A stretch of DNA of 60,561 bases from a virus, in the IMG/VR virus record IMGVR_UViG_3300020179_000033, positions 1-60,561 of that record; one strand, 5' to 3'. Positions 28,168-38,038 of this stretch are shown here, one piece after another. Made by a program: the position numbers and the translations under genes. Below the pieces are notes generated by a model, which had not been told where the DNA came from, searched no databases, and saw only the letters and a list, made by a program, of their open reading frames with translations. Each line of letters starts with the position of its first letter. Positions within the stretch are counted from its first letter, which is position 1.

Positions 28168-28192
28168 TAATGGATTTACAATAGTATATAAT
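28164..28192 (+). promoter_or_regulatory. Sigma70-type promoter of the glycosylation island
   Basis: TTGATA (28164-28169), 17-nt spacer, TATAAT (28187-28192): a near-consensus host-type promoter. The expected start at about 28199 is only ~6 nt before the GTG at 28205. It lies in the 37-bp gap after a late fibre gene and would let the island be expressed independently, perhaps early. Confidence 0.7.
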
Positions 28193-28204
28193 TAAAATAT
28201 ACTT

Positions 28205-29446
28205 GTGAAAATATTCATTTCTATTGCATCGTATCGAGATCCAGAACTACTACCAACAATTAGAGATTGCATTTCAAATGCAAAACACCCCGAAAATTTA
28301 AGATTTGGCATTGCATGGCAAAAAGATGAAAAAGAGACATTAGGTGAGTTTGCAACTGACTCAAGATTTAGAGTTATTGAAATACCTTATCAAGAAAGTA
28401 AAGGAACATGTTGGGCTCGTAACGCAATTCAAGAAAAATATGATGGAGAAAAGTATCATTTACAGCTAGATAGTCATCATCGCTTTATAAAGCATTGGGA
28501 TGTTGAATGCATTCAAATGATAAAAGACTTACAGGATAGAGGACATAAAAAGCCATTGCTTACTGGTTATATTTCTAGCTTTAATCCCACTAATGATCCC
28601 GCTGAGCGGATTAATGTACCGTGGAAGATGAATTTTGATAGGTTTATACCGGAAGGTGCAGTATTCTTTTTACCTGCTTCTATTGATGATTTTAAGACAC
28701 GTTCCTTACCGGTACCAGCAAGATTTGTATCTGCACATTTTATTTTTACACTAGGCAAATGGATTAAAGAAGTACCGTACGATCCGTTTTACTACTTTCA
28801 TGGTGAAGAAATTAACCTTGCAGTAAGATCTTATACATGGGGATATGATTTATTTCACCCTCATAAAGTTGTAGCGTGGCATGAATATACACGCCGCGGT
28901 AGAACTAAACACTGGGATGATATTAAAGACTGGGTTGATATGAATAACAAGTCTCATCTTCGTAACCGTAAGTTATTTGAGATGGATGGTGAAAAGAAGG
29001 ACATAAAGTTTGGTAAATATGATTTTGGTAAAAAGAGAACAGTAGCAGAATACGAGAGATATGCAGGTATTTGCTTTAAAAAGAGAGCAGTACAAAGATA
29101 TACTCTAGATTATAATTACCCACCTAATCCAGAAGACTCAAAAATGTCTAATGAGGAATTTGATAAATCTTTATTGAGGATTTTTAAGCATTGTATCGAT
29201 ATTCGTTATGAACAAGTGCCTGAAAAGGATTATGATTTTTGGTGCGTTGCATTTAAAGATAAAGAAGGTAAAGACGTTTATCGTAAAGATGCTGATAAAG
29301 CAGAAATCGAAAGAATGTTTAACGATCCTGACAAATATTGTAAAGTTTGGCGTGAGTTTAATGCAGAAGGCTTACCTCATAGCTGGATAGTATGGCCTCA
29401 TAGTGTTTCTAAAGGTTGGGCAGACCCTATAACCGGTAATTTATAA
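28205..29446 (+). CDS. GlcNAc-transferase-like glycosyltransferase (Skp1 GnT family)
   Basis: A 413-residue GT-A enzyme. The start MKIFISIASYRDPELLPTI, with FGIAWQ and the metal-binding-like LQLDSHHRF followed by HWDVECI, matches the GlcNAc family (PF11397) known from Dictyostelium Skp1 hydroxyproline GlcNAc-transferase and from bacterial and phage homologues. The C-terminal ~130 residues (DYDFWCVAFKDKEGKDVYRK) form an extra domain. The acceptor is unknown. The family precedent of modifying a protein hydroxyproline is notable next to Pro/Thr-rich fibres. GTG start directly downstream of the sigma70 promoter. The stop overlaps the next ATG. Confidence 0.85.
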   Translation: MKIFISIASYRDPELLPTIRDCISNAKHPENLRFGIAWQKDEKETLGEFATDSRFRVIEIPYQESKGTCWARNAIQEKYDGEKYHLQLDSHHRFIKHWDVECIQMIKDLQDRGHKKPLLTGYISSFNPTNDPAERINVPWKMNFDRFIPEGAVFFLPASIDDFKTRSLPVPARFVSAHFIFTLGKWIKEVPYDPFYYFHGEEINLAVRSYTWGYDLFHPHKVVAWHEYTRRGRTKHWDDIKDWVDMNNKSHLRNRKLFEMDGEKKDIKFGKYDFGKKRTVAEYERYAGICFKKRAVQRYTLDYNYPPNPEDSKMSNEEFDKSLLRIFKHCIDIRYEQVPEKDYDFWCVAFKDKEGKDVYRKDADKAEIERMFNDPDKYCKVWREFNAEGLPHSWIVWPHSVSKGWADPITGNL

Positions 29447-30417
29447 TGTTAAAAATTGCTTTTCATGACAATAATTTATGTCTAAGAGGGTCGTCTGTAG
29501 CTTTATATCAATACGCGCATTATAATGAAAAAATATTGGGTAATAAAAGTTATGTCCTGAGTTGCCCAACAGCTAATCTAGATGCTTTACCTAAATTTAA
29601 GGAACGTTTCGATGTACATTTAGCTCATTTTCATGATCATACACCTTTTTTAGTACAAAATAAGATTGATTATTTGTATGTTATAAAGGCAGGTGGTGTT
29701 GACGGTGTAGCAATGAGTAATCCACCGACACTAGTACACGCAGTTTTTTGTTCTAAAACACCTCATGGTCATAGATATGCTTATGTTTCAGATTGGCTTT
29801 GTAAAGCTATGGGATTTGATGTTGAAAAGCATTCTGTACCCCATATTGCTGAGCCTTTACCTTCCCCAGCATATTCTTTAAGAGAAAAATTAGGTATATC
29901 TCCTAATAAAAGAGTATTCGGCTGTTATGCAGGGTTTACTGAATTTAATATTACTTGGGTACAAGAGTTAATATGCTATTTAGCAGCTGAAAACCCAGAT
30001 CTTGTTTTTATGTTTATGAATATAGAGGATTTTAGATTTAGATGGCCAAATGCACCTACTACTACGCATAATAATATTATTTTCTTACCCGGTACTTATG
30101 ATATGCATGAAAAAGCTGCATTTGTGAATGCGTGTGATGCGATGATTCATGCTCGTGGAGGAGGTGAAACGTTTGGATGTGCTGTTGCAGAGTTTAGTAT
30201 GGCTAATAAACCTGTGATCACTTACGGTGAATCAGGTGAACGCAGTCATATAGAGTTGCTTGGTGAAAGAGGTATTTTTTATAAAACACCGGATGAACTT
30301 AAGGATATATTCTTAAATTTTCCTAAATATGTTAAATATGATGATTATTATAAATCATATGATTGCTGTAGCCCTGAAATTATAATGGAAAAGTTTGATA
30401 AAGTATTTTTAAAATGA
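29446..30417 (+). CDS. GT-B glycosyltransferase (GT4-like)
   Basis: A 323-residue protein with two Rossmann-like halves. The second half has EKAAFVNACDAMIHARGGGE then FGCAVAEFSMANKPVITYG, the E-x7-E-type donor-binding region of GT4-like enzymes. The N-terminal half starts LKIAFHDNNLCLRGSSVALY, the typical acceptor-side loop. It is expected to transfer a sugar from a nucleotide donor, and neither sugar nor acceptor can be read from sequence. It overlaps the gene before it by one base and the next by four. Confidence 0.82.
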   Translation: MLKIAFHDNNLCLRGSSVALYQYAHYNEKILGNKSYVLSCPTANLDALPKFKERFDVHLAHFHDHTPFLVQNKIDYLYVIKAGGVDGVAMSNPPTLVHAVFCSKTPHGHRYAYVSDWLCKAMGFDVEKHSVPHIAEPLPSPAYSLREKLGISPNKRVFGCYAGFTEFNITWVQELICYLAAENPDLVFMFMNIEDFRFRWPNAPTTTHNNIIFLPGTYDMHEKAAFVNACDAMIHARGGGETFGCAVAEFSMANKPVITYGESGERSHIELLGERGIFYKTPDELKDIFLNFPKYVKYDDYYKSYDCCSPEIIMEKFDKVFLK

Positions 30418-31253
30418 AAAATAAAATTTTAGTCAGTGCAATTTGCTTTGTTAATAGAAAAAAACCTGGAGCTGAAATTTATGCTACATTTACACGTCGT
30501 TTAATTAATGATGTAATGGTTAAATCACCCTATGATGTAAGAATTGTAACTAATGAGCCAGATCATTTTAAAGAAGATTTAGATAAATGGGGTGAACGAG
30601 TAACAATAAAGCACGATGATTTATCAAAAAATCAATTAACTGTAGGTCCCTTCAATCAGAATTTAAAATACAAGACATTAGAAAATATACCTGAAAAGTA
30701 TCATTGGGTATTATACTTAGATTGCGATGCGGGTTTTACAGATGTGCTGGATGTCACAGAAATTGATTCACATATTGAGCATTGGGAAAAACAGGGTTAT
30801 GATATGCTAGCAACTAGAACTAATTGTACAGTTCTTGGCGAGCTTCAACAATATAAAAATTGGGAACAAGACCATCAGAATGAAATAGCTAAAGGTAATA
30901 CCAGTCATTGGTACCAAGGGGGGCTATTTACTAGAAAATTTAATTTTTATAATGTTACACTTGAAAACGGTCCTGTAGAATGGTTTGATGCTATTTTACC
31001 CAGTGAGCATGTTTTTTTAGTTAAAAATAACAACAAACTCGCAAAAATGGCTGAAGAATTTGAAAAGCTTAATCAAAAGTTTGAAACTCAAGTTACACTG
31101 CCCTACATTGTTACTTGGGATATGGAAGCATTTGAAATAGGCGTTTCTGCTAAAATAGCCGGCTACAATATTGGTGATTTCGATAACTACGGTCTTTATC
31201 ATGTTATAAAAGTGGTATGTAATCATAATAATTGGGAAAAAGTTAAATTTTAA
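30414..31253 (+). CDS. GT-A glycosyltransferase-like protein with DxD motif
   Basis: A 279-residue protein. It begins KILVSAICFVNRKKPGAEIY, carries WVLYLDCDAGFTD (a DxD motif for metal and nucleotide-sugar binding), and later TSHWYQGGLFTRKF and PYIVTWDMEAFEIG, a layout like GT8/GT-A enzymes. Coupled to the preceding gene by ATGA overlap. Probably one step in the same glycan pathway. Confidence 0.7.
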   Translation: MKNKILVSAICFVNRKKPGAEIYATFTRRLINDVMVKSPYDVRIVTNEPDHFKEDLDKWGERVTIKHDDLSKNQLTVGPFNQNLKYKTLENIPEKYHWVLYLDCDAGFTDVLDVTEIDSHIEHWEKQGYDMLATRTNCTVLGELQQYKNWEQDHQNEIAKGNTSHWYQGGLFTRKFNFYNVTLENGPVEWFDAILPSEHVFLVKNNNKLAKMAEEFEKLNQKFETQVTLPYIVTWDMEAFEIGVSAKIAGYNIGDFDNYGLYHVIKVVCNHNNWEKVKF

Positions 31254-31255
31254 TT

Positions 31256-32164
31256 ATGAAGTCAGTTCGTCTTAGAGCTTCTTGGACGAGTGATGAAGAA
31301 ATACTTAAGAGAATTCTCTTACAATTTAAGACATCTGATGAAGACGTTTCAGGCATTAATTTTGTTTTTGATGATAGCTATGATATAATAGTATTTTTTG
31401 GATACATTACAGGTGATATTAAACCAGGAACAAAAGCTTATGTGTTTCCACAAGAACCGTCCTGGTCAGGCGGGCATCCTAGATATTTTAGCGAACATAA
31501 TGGTTTAACTGTATTTGGATACGATAAAAACCTCTATTCAAATCCTAATGTAGTAACTGAAAGCATGAGTTATATGTTTTATGGCGGCAGAGGCCCTACA
31601 TCTGAAGGTTATGATCACTGGACATACGACTTTATTTCAAACTATAATTTTATTAAAACAAAAAATATAGGTTGCTTGATATCTACCTTGGGTACTGATG
31701 ACAGTGAAAAACCACCCGGGTGTATCTATAAAAAACGTATTAAACTAGTAGATCACCTCATAGAAAATGCTAGTTTTATAGATATTTTTGGGCGAAATGG
31801 AGATAAACCTAATTTAAAAGGAGATGCATTGTACAAGTTTGACGGATTAAAAGACTATAAATTTTCTATATGCTGTGAAAACTCTAGTGAAAAGAATTAT
31901 ATTAGTGAAAAGTTTTTTGACTGTATTATTACAAATACGGTACCTATATATTACGGTTGTAAGAATGTTGAAGACATTGTTCCAAAAAACTCTTTTATTT
32001 CTATAGATGTTGATGATTTAGATAGTACATTAAAAAAGTTACAATATGTTAGTGATAACTGTGACAGCTTGTATAATGAAATGCTACCTAATGTTATTAA
32101 GACAAAAAATATGTATTTTAATGACTTTAATATACTAAAAACAATAAAAAAGCTTTGTAACTAA
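31256..32164 (+). CDS. Fucosyltransferase, GT10 family (alpha-1,3/1,4 type)
   Basis: A 302-residue protein. The C-terminal signature FSICCENSSEKNYISEKFFD followed by NTVPIYYGC and SFISIDVDD is the GDP-fucose-binding motif of alpha-1,3-fucosyltransferases (consensus FxxxxENxxxxxYxxEK then PxxxG). The N-terminal half is the acceptor domain. Product: transfer of fucose from GDP-fucose to a sugar such as GlcNAc. It starts 2 bp after the previous stop. No GDP-fucose synthesis gene is in the window, so host donor is presumably used. Confidence 0.88.
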   Translation: MKSVRLRASWTSDEEILKRILLQFKTSDEDVSGINFVFDDSYDIIVFFGYITGDIKPGTKAYVFPQEPSWSGGHPRYFSEHNGLTVFGYDKNLYSNPNVVTESMSYMFYGGRGPTSEGYDHWTYDFISNYNFIKTKNIGCLISTLGTDDSEKPPGCIYKKRIKLVDHLIENASFIDIFGRNGDKPNLKGDALYKFDGLKDYKFSICCENSSEKNYISEKFFDCIITNTVPIYYGCKNVEDIVPKNSFISIDVDDLDSTLKKLQYVSDNCDSLYNEMLPNVIKTKNMYFNDFNILKTIKKLCN

Positions 32165-32175
32165 TACTTTACATA

Positions 32176-32205
32176 TTGAAGCTTAAGAATTTTAAAATAT
32201 ATATT
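32176..32205 (+). promoter_or_regulatory. Possible sigma70-type promoter within the island
   Basis: TTGAAG (32176-32181) and TATATT (32200-32205) with an 18-nt spacer, in the 47-bp gap before the ATG at 32212. The region is so AT-rich that chance matches are likely. Confidence 0.3.
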
Positions 32206-32211
32206 ATATAA

Positions 32212-33159
32212 ATGACAAAAGTGGTTATTCATCAACCTAAAAATTTTGAAAGTAGATATTATCGCTATTATAATTTTTTATTTGATGGATTAGCAAATAA
32301 AATAAAAGAAAATTTTGATTGCCTTGAAGCCAGGTATTTTAAGCATGCAAATGAGACAAGATACCCAGTCAAACTAATGTATGATAAAGAATCAAGAAAT
32401 TCAGATAGTACTTTATTGCTAGAGTGTGAAATGTTAATTGAAAATCACGAAACACAAGAAGTTATAGTGCTTTCAGTTTCAGATGATCTTACACATGCTA
32501 TCCTTACAAATTACCCACATGTAAAAAAAATCTTAATATCACAATTTGAAAAAAATAAAATAAAATCGCACCTGTATAATGGTCAGGATTTCAGAAATTT
32601 TCATCCTTGGGTTTATTTTCCACAAAATATCTATGATTACGACCTATACTATACAAAGCGTCAAGAATTACCCGGATTGATAGATAAATTTTATTTTAGA
32701 GGCACTTCATTAGAAATTAGGGCTATCTTGCAAGGGTTCAATCCAAAATACTTTGAAGGCGGCTTACCTATAGGAGGGTTTGAAACATACGCATCAGATA
32801 TTATTAATTATAAAATCGCTTATTCGACTGCGGGTAGAGGTGAATTCTGTTATAGAGATATAGAGAATATGGCAATGGGTATACCTATATTACGTTTTGA
32901 ATATTCTCATGAAATGAACCCACCCCTTATACCTAATTTTCATTATATTTCTGTTCCTAGACCTTCAATAACTACTGAACATCAGCTTACACCTGATCAT
33001 GCACCTTTAATTGAAAATAGATTTTTGGAAGTAAAAGACGACAAAAACTTTTTAGATTTTATTTCAAAAAATGCCCGGGAATATTATGAAAAGTATATTA
33101 AATTAGATAGTTGTATACAACACACCTACAATCTAATGGAAATTGAACAATGGAAATAG
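32212..33159 (+). CDS. Probable glycosyltransferase (exostosin/GT90-like pattern)
   Basis: A 315-residue protein. The C-terminal segment YSTAGRGEFCYRDIENMAMG then PILRFEY, and a FHYISVPRP segment, resembles the donor-binding half of CAP10/exostosin-type GT-B enzymes (a Gly-rich loop followed by a conserved acidic residue and a small hydrophobic patch). The N-terminal half begins TKVVIHQPKNFESRYYRYY. Substrate unknown. The next gene starts inside its last codons (10-bp overlap), which ties it to the island. A purely structural or modifying role cannot be excluded. Confidence 0.6.
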   Translation: MTKVVIHQPKNFESRYYRYYNFLFDGLANKIKENFDCLEARYFKHANETRYPVKLMYDKESRNSDSTLLLECEMLIENHETQEVIVLSVSDDLTHAILTNYPHVKKILISQFEKNKIKSHLYNGQDFRNFHPWVYFPQNIYDYDLYYTKRQELPGLIDKFYFRGTSLEIRAILQGFNPKYFEGGLPIGGFETYASDIINYKIAYSTAGRGEFCYRDIENMAMGIPILRFEYSHEMNPPLIPNFHYISVPRPSITTEHQLTPDHAPLIENRFLEVKDDKNFLDFISKNAREYYEKYIKLDSCIQHTYNLMEIEQWK

Positions 33160-33782
33160 AAAAGAACATAAGTAAAAAAGTAGATCTCGAAAAAAATGAC
33201 GGCTTATCCGGGTATCTAGGATTTGCCTGTCAGCAGCATCATGGTATTTATAGAGTTTTTTATGATTTTTTAAACGATGTAAAACCTAGTAATATTTTAG
33301 AAATTGGAACAGCTCTTGGCGGGTTTACTCAATATTTAAAATATGTTAATGATCTGATAGGTAATACTGATTGTAGAATTTTAAGCTATGAAATTCACTA
33401 TCAAAACTGGTATGAAGATATGAAAGCGCAAGGTATAGATGTTAGGGTTGAAAATATATTTTCTACTGATTATTCTGAAGTTAAGCCAGAAGTCATTGAT
33501 TTTATTAGGTCACCGGGGACTACTATAGTATTTTGCGATGGTGGTAGTAAAAAAGATGAATTTAATATTCTTTCATATTATTTAAAAAATAAAGATTTTA
33601 TTCTTGCTCATGATTATGGTTATAGTAGAGATATATTTCTTCAAACAGCACATGGTAAAATTTGGAATTGGTGTGAAATAATAGAGGCAGATATAGAAGC
33701 AGCTGTTTCAAGAAATAACTTAAAAGACTATAAAAATGAAATTTTTAATGAGGTTGCATGGACATGCAAAGCTAAAGTATGA
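33150..33782 (+). CDS. Class I SAM-dependent methyltransferase (CmcI-like)
   Basis: A 210-residue Rossmann-fold protein. Motif I is NILEIGTALGGFTQYLKYV. The acidic residue after strand 2 is in ILSYEIHYQNW, and the later strands are TTIVFCDGGSKKDEFN and FILAHDYG, the metal-binding Asp/His pattern of small O-methyltransferases and cephalosporin-hydroxylase-like proteins. In this setting it probably O-methylates a sugar. It overlaps the genes on both sides (10 bp and 4 bp). Confidence 0.75.
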   Translation: MEIEKNISKKVDLEKNDGLSGYLGFACQQHHGIYRVFYDFLNDVKPSNILEIGTALGGFTQYLKYVNDLIGNTDCRILSYEIHYQNWYEDMKAQGIDVRVENIFSTDYSEVKPEVIDFIRSPGTTIVFCDGGSKKDEFNILSYYLKNKDFILAHDYGYSRDIFLQTAHGKIWNWCEIIEADIEAAVSRNNLKDYKNEIFNEVAWTCKAKV

Positions 33783-36097
33783 ATTTATTTGAAAAAATAA
33801 GACATTTTATTAACAGTAAAGTTGATGCTAGTATTATTAATGATGAACAAATTAGTTATCTGGTGTTATATTTAATAGAAGCTCTAAATGAAAAGCTCGA
33901 AGGCGATGTAGTTGAATTAGGTTGCTATGTAGGCGAATCTAGCAAATATTTACAAAAAACACTTTTAGAAGCTAAGGCTAATAAAAAACTATATGTTTAT
34001 GATTCGTTTGAGGGGCTCCCACCATTATCTAAATATGAAGAGCATACAGGCTGGACAGAGGGTGGGTTAGCAACTACAGAAAATGCATTAAGAGCTAATT
34101 TTGAAAAAAACAACTTACCTCTACCGACAATTACTAAAGGATGGTTTAAAGATATTAAACCCGAGCAACTACCTGAAAAAATATGCTTTGCATTTTTAGA
34201 CGGTGATTTTTATGATTCTATTTATGATAGTCTAAATAAAGTTTACGATAGAGTTGTAGAAAAAGGCTATATTTTTATTCATGATTATGATAGAAAAGAT
34301 TTACCAGGAGTAGCTGCAGCGGTTAACGACTTTTTTAATGAAAGACACTACACTTTTAATGTTGTAAAGTTATGTGATCAATTAGCAGTTATTCAAAAAA
34401 ATACACAGTTAGAAGTTGTCGAAATACCGAAATCGCCATATACAATAGTTACAGGTCTTTGGGATATTGGTAGAGATAAATTAACTGAAGGTTGGTCTCG
34501 TTCATTTGAACATTATTTAAAGAAATTAGAAGAACTTTTAAAAACTGATTTTAATTTAATAATTTTCGGTGATCCAGAATTAGAGCAGTTTATTTTTCAA
34601 CACCGTCAGCACTACAATACACAATTTGTTGCAAGGAGTCTGGATTGGATAAAGAAGATGCCATTTTATGATAAAATTCAAGAAATAAGAACAAATCCAG
34701 ATTGGTATAATCAAGCTGGTTGGTTAAAAGATTCTACACAAGCTAAGTTAGAGCTCTATAATCCGTTAGTTATGTCTAAGGTATTTTTACTTAATGATGC
34801 AAGTATTTTAGATAAGTTTAATTCTGAATATTTGTTTTGGCTCGATGCAGGTATTACAAATACGGTACACCCAGGATACTTTACACATGATAAAGTTTTA
34901 GATAAGCTGCCCGCACTATTAGATGATAAATTTTTATTTGTAAGTTTTCCTTATCCTGATGGTGGTGAAATACATGGGTTTACCCGTACAAAAATGAATG
35001 AGATAGCTAATACTTCAAACGTAGAGTATGTTAACCGTGCAGGCTTTTTTGGCGGGCCGAAATCTAGTATTGGTGAAATAAATGGAATATATTATTCATT
35101 ACTTAAGGACACCCTTTCTCAGGGGCTTATGGGCACAGAAGAAAGCATATTTACTCTTATGACATATTTACACCCTCAGCTGTTTAAACGGTTTATGATT
35201 GAGGCTAACGGTTTATTAGTAACATTTTTTGAAAACTTAAAAAATATTAAAGTTGAAAAAGAAGAAACAAAAATAGTAATTGGGGAAAACAATACCGGAA
35301 CGGGTCTTTATGTAATTGGGTTTAATTCCCCCAAACAATTTGAATTGCTATGCGAAAGTTATCTTACGCATTCGGGGTTTATACGCGATACCACGAATTA
35401 TCTTTTAAATAATAGTACAGATTTATCGCTTAACAAAGAATACATTGCTTTATGTAAAAAATATAATTTTGAGCATATTAAAAAGAATAATGTTGGAATA
35501 TGCGGTGGTAGGCAGTTTATAGCAGAGCATTTTGAAACAACAAATTTAAAGAATTATATTTTCTTAGAAGATGATATGACGCTAGTTGAATCACCAGGTA
35601 CAGTTTGTCGTAACGGCTTGGCTAGATATACAAAAAATTTATTTTTTAAAATTCATAAAATAATGGATAAAGAAAAATACGATTTTATTAAATTTTCTTA
35701 TTCTGAATTTTTTGGCGATAATGGTACGCAATGGGCATGGTATAACGTGCCACAGCCAATAAGGGAGAAATACTGGCCGCACTATAATAAATTACCAGAA
35801 ATTGGTACAGATCCTAATGCACCTAGAACTAATTACACTTGTATTAAAACGATTGATGGGTTAAGTTATCTAGAAGGTGATGTATATTATTGTAACTGGC
35901 CACAACTGGTTAATAGAGAAGGTAATAGAAAGATGTTTATTACAACTAAATGGGCTCACCCTTTCGAACAAACTTGGATGTCGCATATGTTTCAACTTAC
36001 AAAAGATAAAAAACTCAAGGGCTCGGTTCTCTTACTATCTCCGGTAGAACATAATCGCTTCGATCACTATAAAAACAATTTACGTAAAGAAAGCTGA
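33779..36097 (+). CDS. Three-domain methyltransferase-glycosyltransferase fusion
   Basis: A 772-residue protein. Residues ~1-205 are a TylF/MycF-type O-methyltransferase: GDVVELGCYVGESSKYLQKT, LYVYDSFEGLPPLSK, FAFLDGDFYDSIYDSL, GYIFIHDYDR. Residues ~220-480 resemble the HtrL/YibB glycosyltransferase-like family: YTIVTGLWDIGRDKLTEG, FNLIIFGDPE, LFWLDAGITN. Residues ~500-772 begin GLYVIGFNSPKQFELL and contain YIFLEDDMTLVES, a GT-A-like DxD segment, followed by an aromatic-rich end. All three activities fit glycan assembly and capping by methylation. It ends the island and is followed by a late promoter. Confidence 0.75.
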   Translation: MNLFEKIRHFINSKVDASIINDEQISYLVLYLIEALNEKLEGDVVELGCYVGESSKYLQKTLLEAKANKKLYVYDSFEGLPPLSKYEEHTGWTEGGLATTENALRANFEKNNLPLPTITKGWFKDIKPEQLPEKICFAFLDGDFYDSIYDSLNKVYDRVVEKGYIFIHDYDRKDLPGVAAAVNDFFNERHYTFNVVKLCDQLAVIQKNTQLEVVEIPKSPYTIVTGLWDIGRDKLTEGWSRSFEHYLKKLEELLKTDFNLIIFGDPELEQFIFQHRQHYNTQFVARSLDWIKKMPFYDKIQEIRTNPDWYNQAGWLKDSTQAKLELYNPLVMSKVFLLNDASILDKFNSEYLFWLDAGITNTVHPGYFTHDKVLDKLPALLDDKFLFVSFPYPDGGEIHGFTRTKMNEIANTSNVEYVNRAGFFGGPKSSIGEINGIYYSLLKDTLSQGLMGTEESIFTLMTYLHPQLFKRFMIEANGLLVTFFENLKNIKVEKEETKIVIGENNTGTGLYVIGFNSPKQFELLCESYLTHSGFIRDTTNYLLNNSTDLSLNKEYIALCKKYNFEHIKKNNVGICGGRQFIAEHFETTNLKNYIFLEDDMTLVESPGTVCRNGLARYTKNLFFKIHKIMDKEKYDFIKFSYSEFFGDNGTQWAWYNVPQPIREKYWPHYNKLPEIGTDPNAPRTNYTCIKTIDGLSYLEGDVYYCNWPQLVNREGNRKMFITTKWAHPFEQTWMSHMFQLTKDKKLKGSVLLLSPVEHNRFDHYKNNLRKES

Positions 36098-36103
36098 TAT
36101 TTA

Positions 36104-36111
36104 AGTAAATA
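36104..36111 (+). promoter_or_regulatory. T4-type late promoter
   Basis: AGTAAATA, 5 nt before the GTG start at 36117. It marks the return from the glycosylation island to late fibre genes. Confidence 0.65.
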
Positions 36112-36116
36112 ATAAT

Positions 36117-38030
36117 GTGAACCTTGTTTTTTATAAGCTTTCAAGCGTCCAAATTCTTGAAAGACCTTATGTACTAAATGGCTATTTATTTGAAGACCCT
36201 GTTTACCCTGTTATAGTCTTTACTAATACTGCAACTGGTAGTTCGTTTTCTGCAACATCAGGTACGTTTGTTTACCCGTACTCTGCATATGGTGGTCAAT
36301 TTTTTCCCTGGGGATACGCTATTCAAAATACCTATTTAAGTGCCGATTTAGGGTTTTTTAAAGGTAATACCACACTTACGTTTATACCCTCAGCATTAAG
36401 CGAAGAGTATTATCCTGTCATAAAAATTATTTACGATTTTGATGATAATAAAATAATTACTGTTGATAAAAAGATAGTTCAAAACGATTTTGTTAATATT
36501 GTAAGTCTCGATCCTAGTTCGCCTATTGATAGTAATATATCACACATATATAAATTACCCGCTTCTGGCATTAATACATACTTCCCTTCTGTAACTGTTT
36601 TTAATGGCAATCTCGCTTTAAATAAGTTTGAATTTAAACTAACGCTTTATCCTGATACTATTTTTGATTTAGATGATTTTCATTTAATAAACTCCACACA
36701 ACTTGATGTTACAGATAATAAATTTAAAAGCTTAGAAATTTTACAAGTCGAAACTTTATCAACAACATATCTAACTCATTTCTGCCTCTTAAGTACAACA
36801 CCAAATTTTGAGCTTAATAGAATTTTAATTACCCCTTCTATCACACCTACACCAACGCTAACACCGACCATGACAGTCACACCGACAAGAACCCCTACAG
36901 TAACACCTACCAACACTCTAACACCTTCTATTACACCTTCCAATACTTTAACACCAACAGCGACACCTACAGAGACGGTTACACCTTCAATCACGCCCTC
37001 TATTACACCTACAGAGTCTGTCACACCAACGATTACTCCTTCTATTACATTAACACCGACGGTGACACCTACTATGGTTACCCCCACACCAACACCGACT
37101 ATTACACCTACAGAAAGTGTAACGCCTACAAATACACCAACAGAAACTCCAACAGAAACAGTTACGCCTACAGAAACACCTACAGAAACACCAACCCTTA
37201 CTCCGACAGAGACAGTTACGCTTACACCAACAATAACACCTACTCCCACAGCATCCCAAGCCGGCTTACCACCTACACCTACTATGACAGTAACCAAAAC
37301 GCCTAGGCCTACTGTAACACCTACTAATACAGTAACACCTACTAATACAGTAACACCTACTAATACAGTAACTCCTACAAATTCTAGAACACCTACCATT
37401 ACCCCTACTGTATCTCAAACAATGACACCAACACCTACAATAACACCTACCATTACTCCTAGTACTGCAGCTACAACTAACAATATATATGTTGAAAATA
37501 ACGGGTTTGAAGTTCCTAATTTAGGTGGTGGCCCCGGAGTACTGTACACACAAAACCCAGTAGACCCGGATTGGACGTTTGTTGGAAAATCGGGTATTGT
37601 TGCTAATACTAGTGTTCTTGGACTAGTAAATGCGCTAAATAAGAACGTAGAATCTGGCAGTCCCGTGTTCAGTACATTAGGTCAAGCAGCTTTCTTATCA
37701 GGCGGAAACGGATTAATTACCGGGGCTAGTAGTACATATTTAGAATATGGGCCTGCTACACTAAGTACATCGCTAAACGCTAAGATAGTATTTTCTTCTC
37801 AGACATCTAATCCAAGCAATGTTACTGTAACCGTCTCCGCTTATGATGGTTCTACATACTATAATCTTGGCTCATTTATACCTACGACAACTACAAGCTT
37901 TACTACACATATGTCGCCGTCTTACGTAACTCTGCCCGCAGGTTCTATTACCCTTTACTTTGTACATGATCCAGCTGCAAGCGCTGATATTACATTTATT
38001 GACACAGTGTTCTTACAGACTCCTATATAA
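36117..38030 (+). CDS. Fibre protein: beta-rich head, Thr/Pro stalk, jelly-roll-like tip
   Basis: A 637-residue protein with GTG start set by the late promoter. Residues 1-237 are beta-rich, with Asp/Asn loops and no named family. Residues ~239-449 are T-P-T-x stalk interrupted by [10 protein letters not shown], with Glu (TPTETPTE) more frequent than in the other stalks. Residues ~452-637 begin [15 protein letters not shown] and run through [15 protein letters not shown] to [12 protein letters not shown]. This ordering (N-terminal GFE, W-F-x-G-x-S-G) is typical of carbohydrate-binding jelly rolls. Probably a virion fibre with a sugar-binding tip. Confidence 0.8.
   Translation: MNLVFYKLSSVQILERPYVLNGYLFEDPVYPVIVFTNTATGSSFSATSGTFVYPYSAYGGQFFPWGYAIQNTYLSADLGFFKGNTTLTFIPSALSEEYYPVIKIIYDFDDNKIITVDKKIVQNDFVNIVSLDPSSPIDSNISHIYKLPASGINTYFPSVTVFNGNLALNKFEFKLTLYPDTIFDLDDFHLINSTQLDVTDNKFKSLEILQVETLSTTYLTHFCLLSTTPNFELNRILITPSITPTPTLTPTMTVTPTRTPTVTPTNTLTPSITPSNTLTPTATPTETVTPSITPSITPTESVTPTITPSITLTPTVTPTMVTPTPTPTITPTESVTPTNTPTETPTETVTPTETPTETPTLTPTETVTLTPTITPTPTASQAGLPPTPTMTVTKTPRPTVTPTNTVTPTNTVTPTNTVTPTNSRTPTITPTVSQTMTPTPTITPTITPSTAATTNNIYVENNGFEVPNLGGGPGVLYTQNPVDPDWTFVGKSGIVANTSVLGLVNALNKNVESGSPVFSTLGQAAFLSGGNGLITGASSTYLEYGPATLSTSLNAKIVFSSQTSNPSNVTVTVSAYDGSTYYNLGSFIPTTTTSFTTHMSPSYVTLPAGSITLYFVHDPAASADITFIDTVFLQTPI
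36830..37465 (+). repeat. Thr/Pro-coding low-complexity array 2
   Basis: About 636 bp of Thr-Pro codons. It includes three perfect copies of an 18-bp unit (37317-37334, 37335-37352, 37353-37370), evidence of recent tandem duplication. Confidence 0.9.
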
Positions 38031-38033
38031 ATA
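38026..38033 (+). promoter_or_regulatory. T4-type late promoter (perfect TATAAATA)
   Basis: A perfect octamer that also contains the stop codon of the upstream gene, 5 nt before the ATG at 38039. Confidence 0.8.
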
Positions 38034-38038
38034 AAAAT

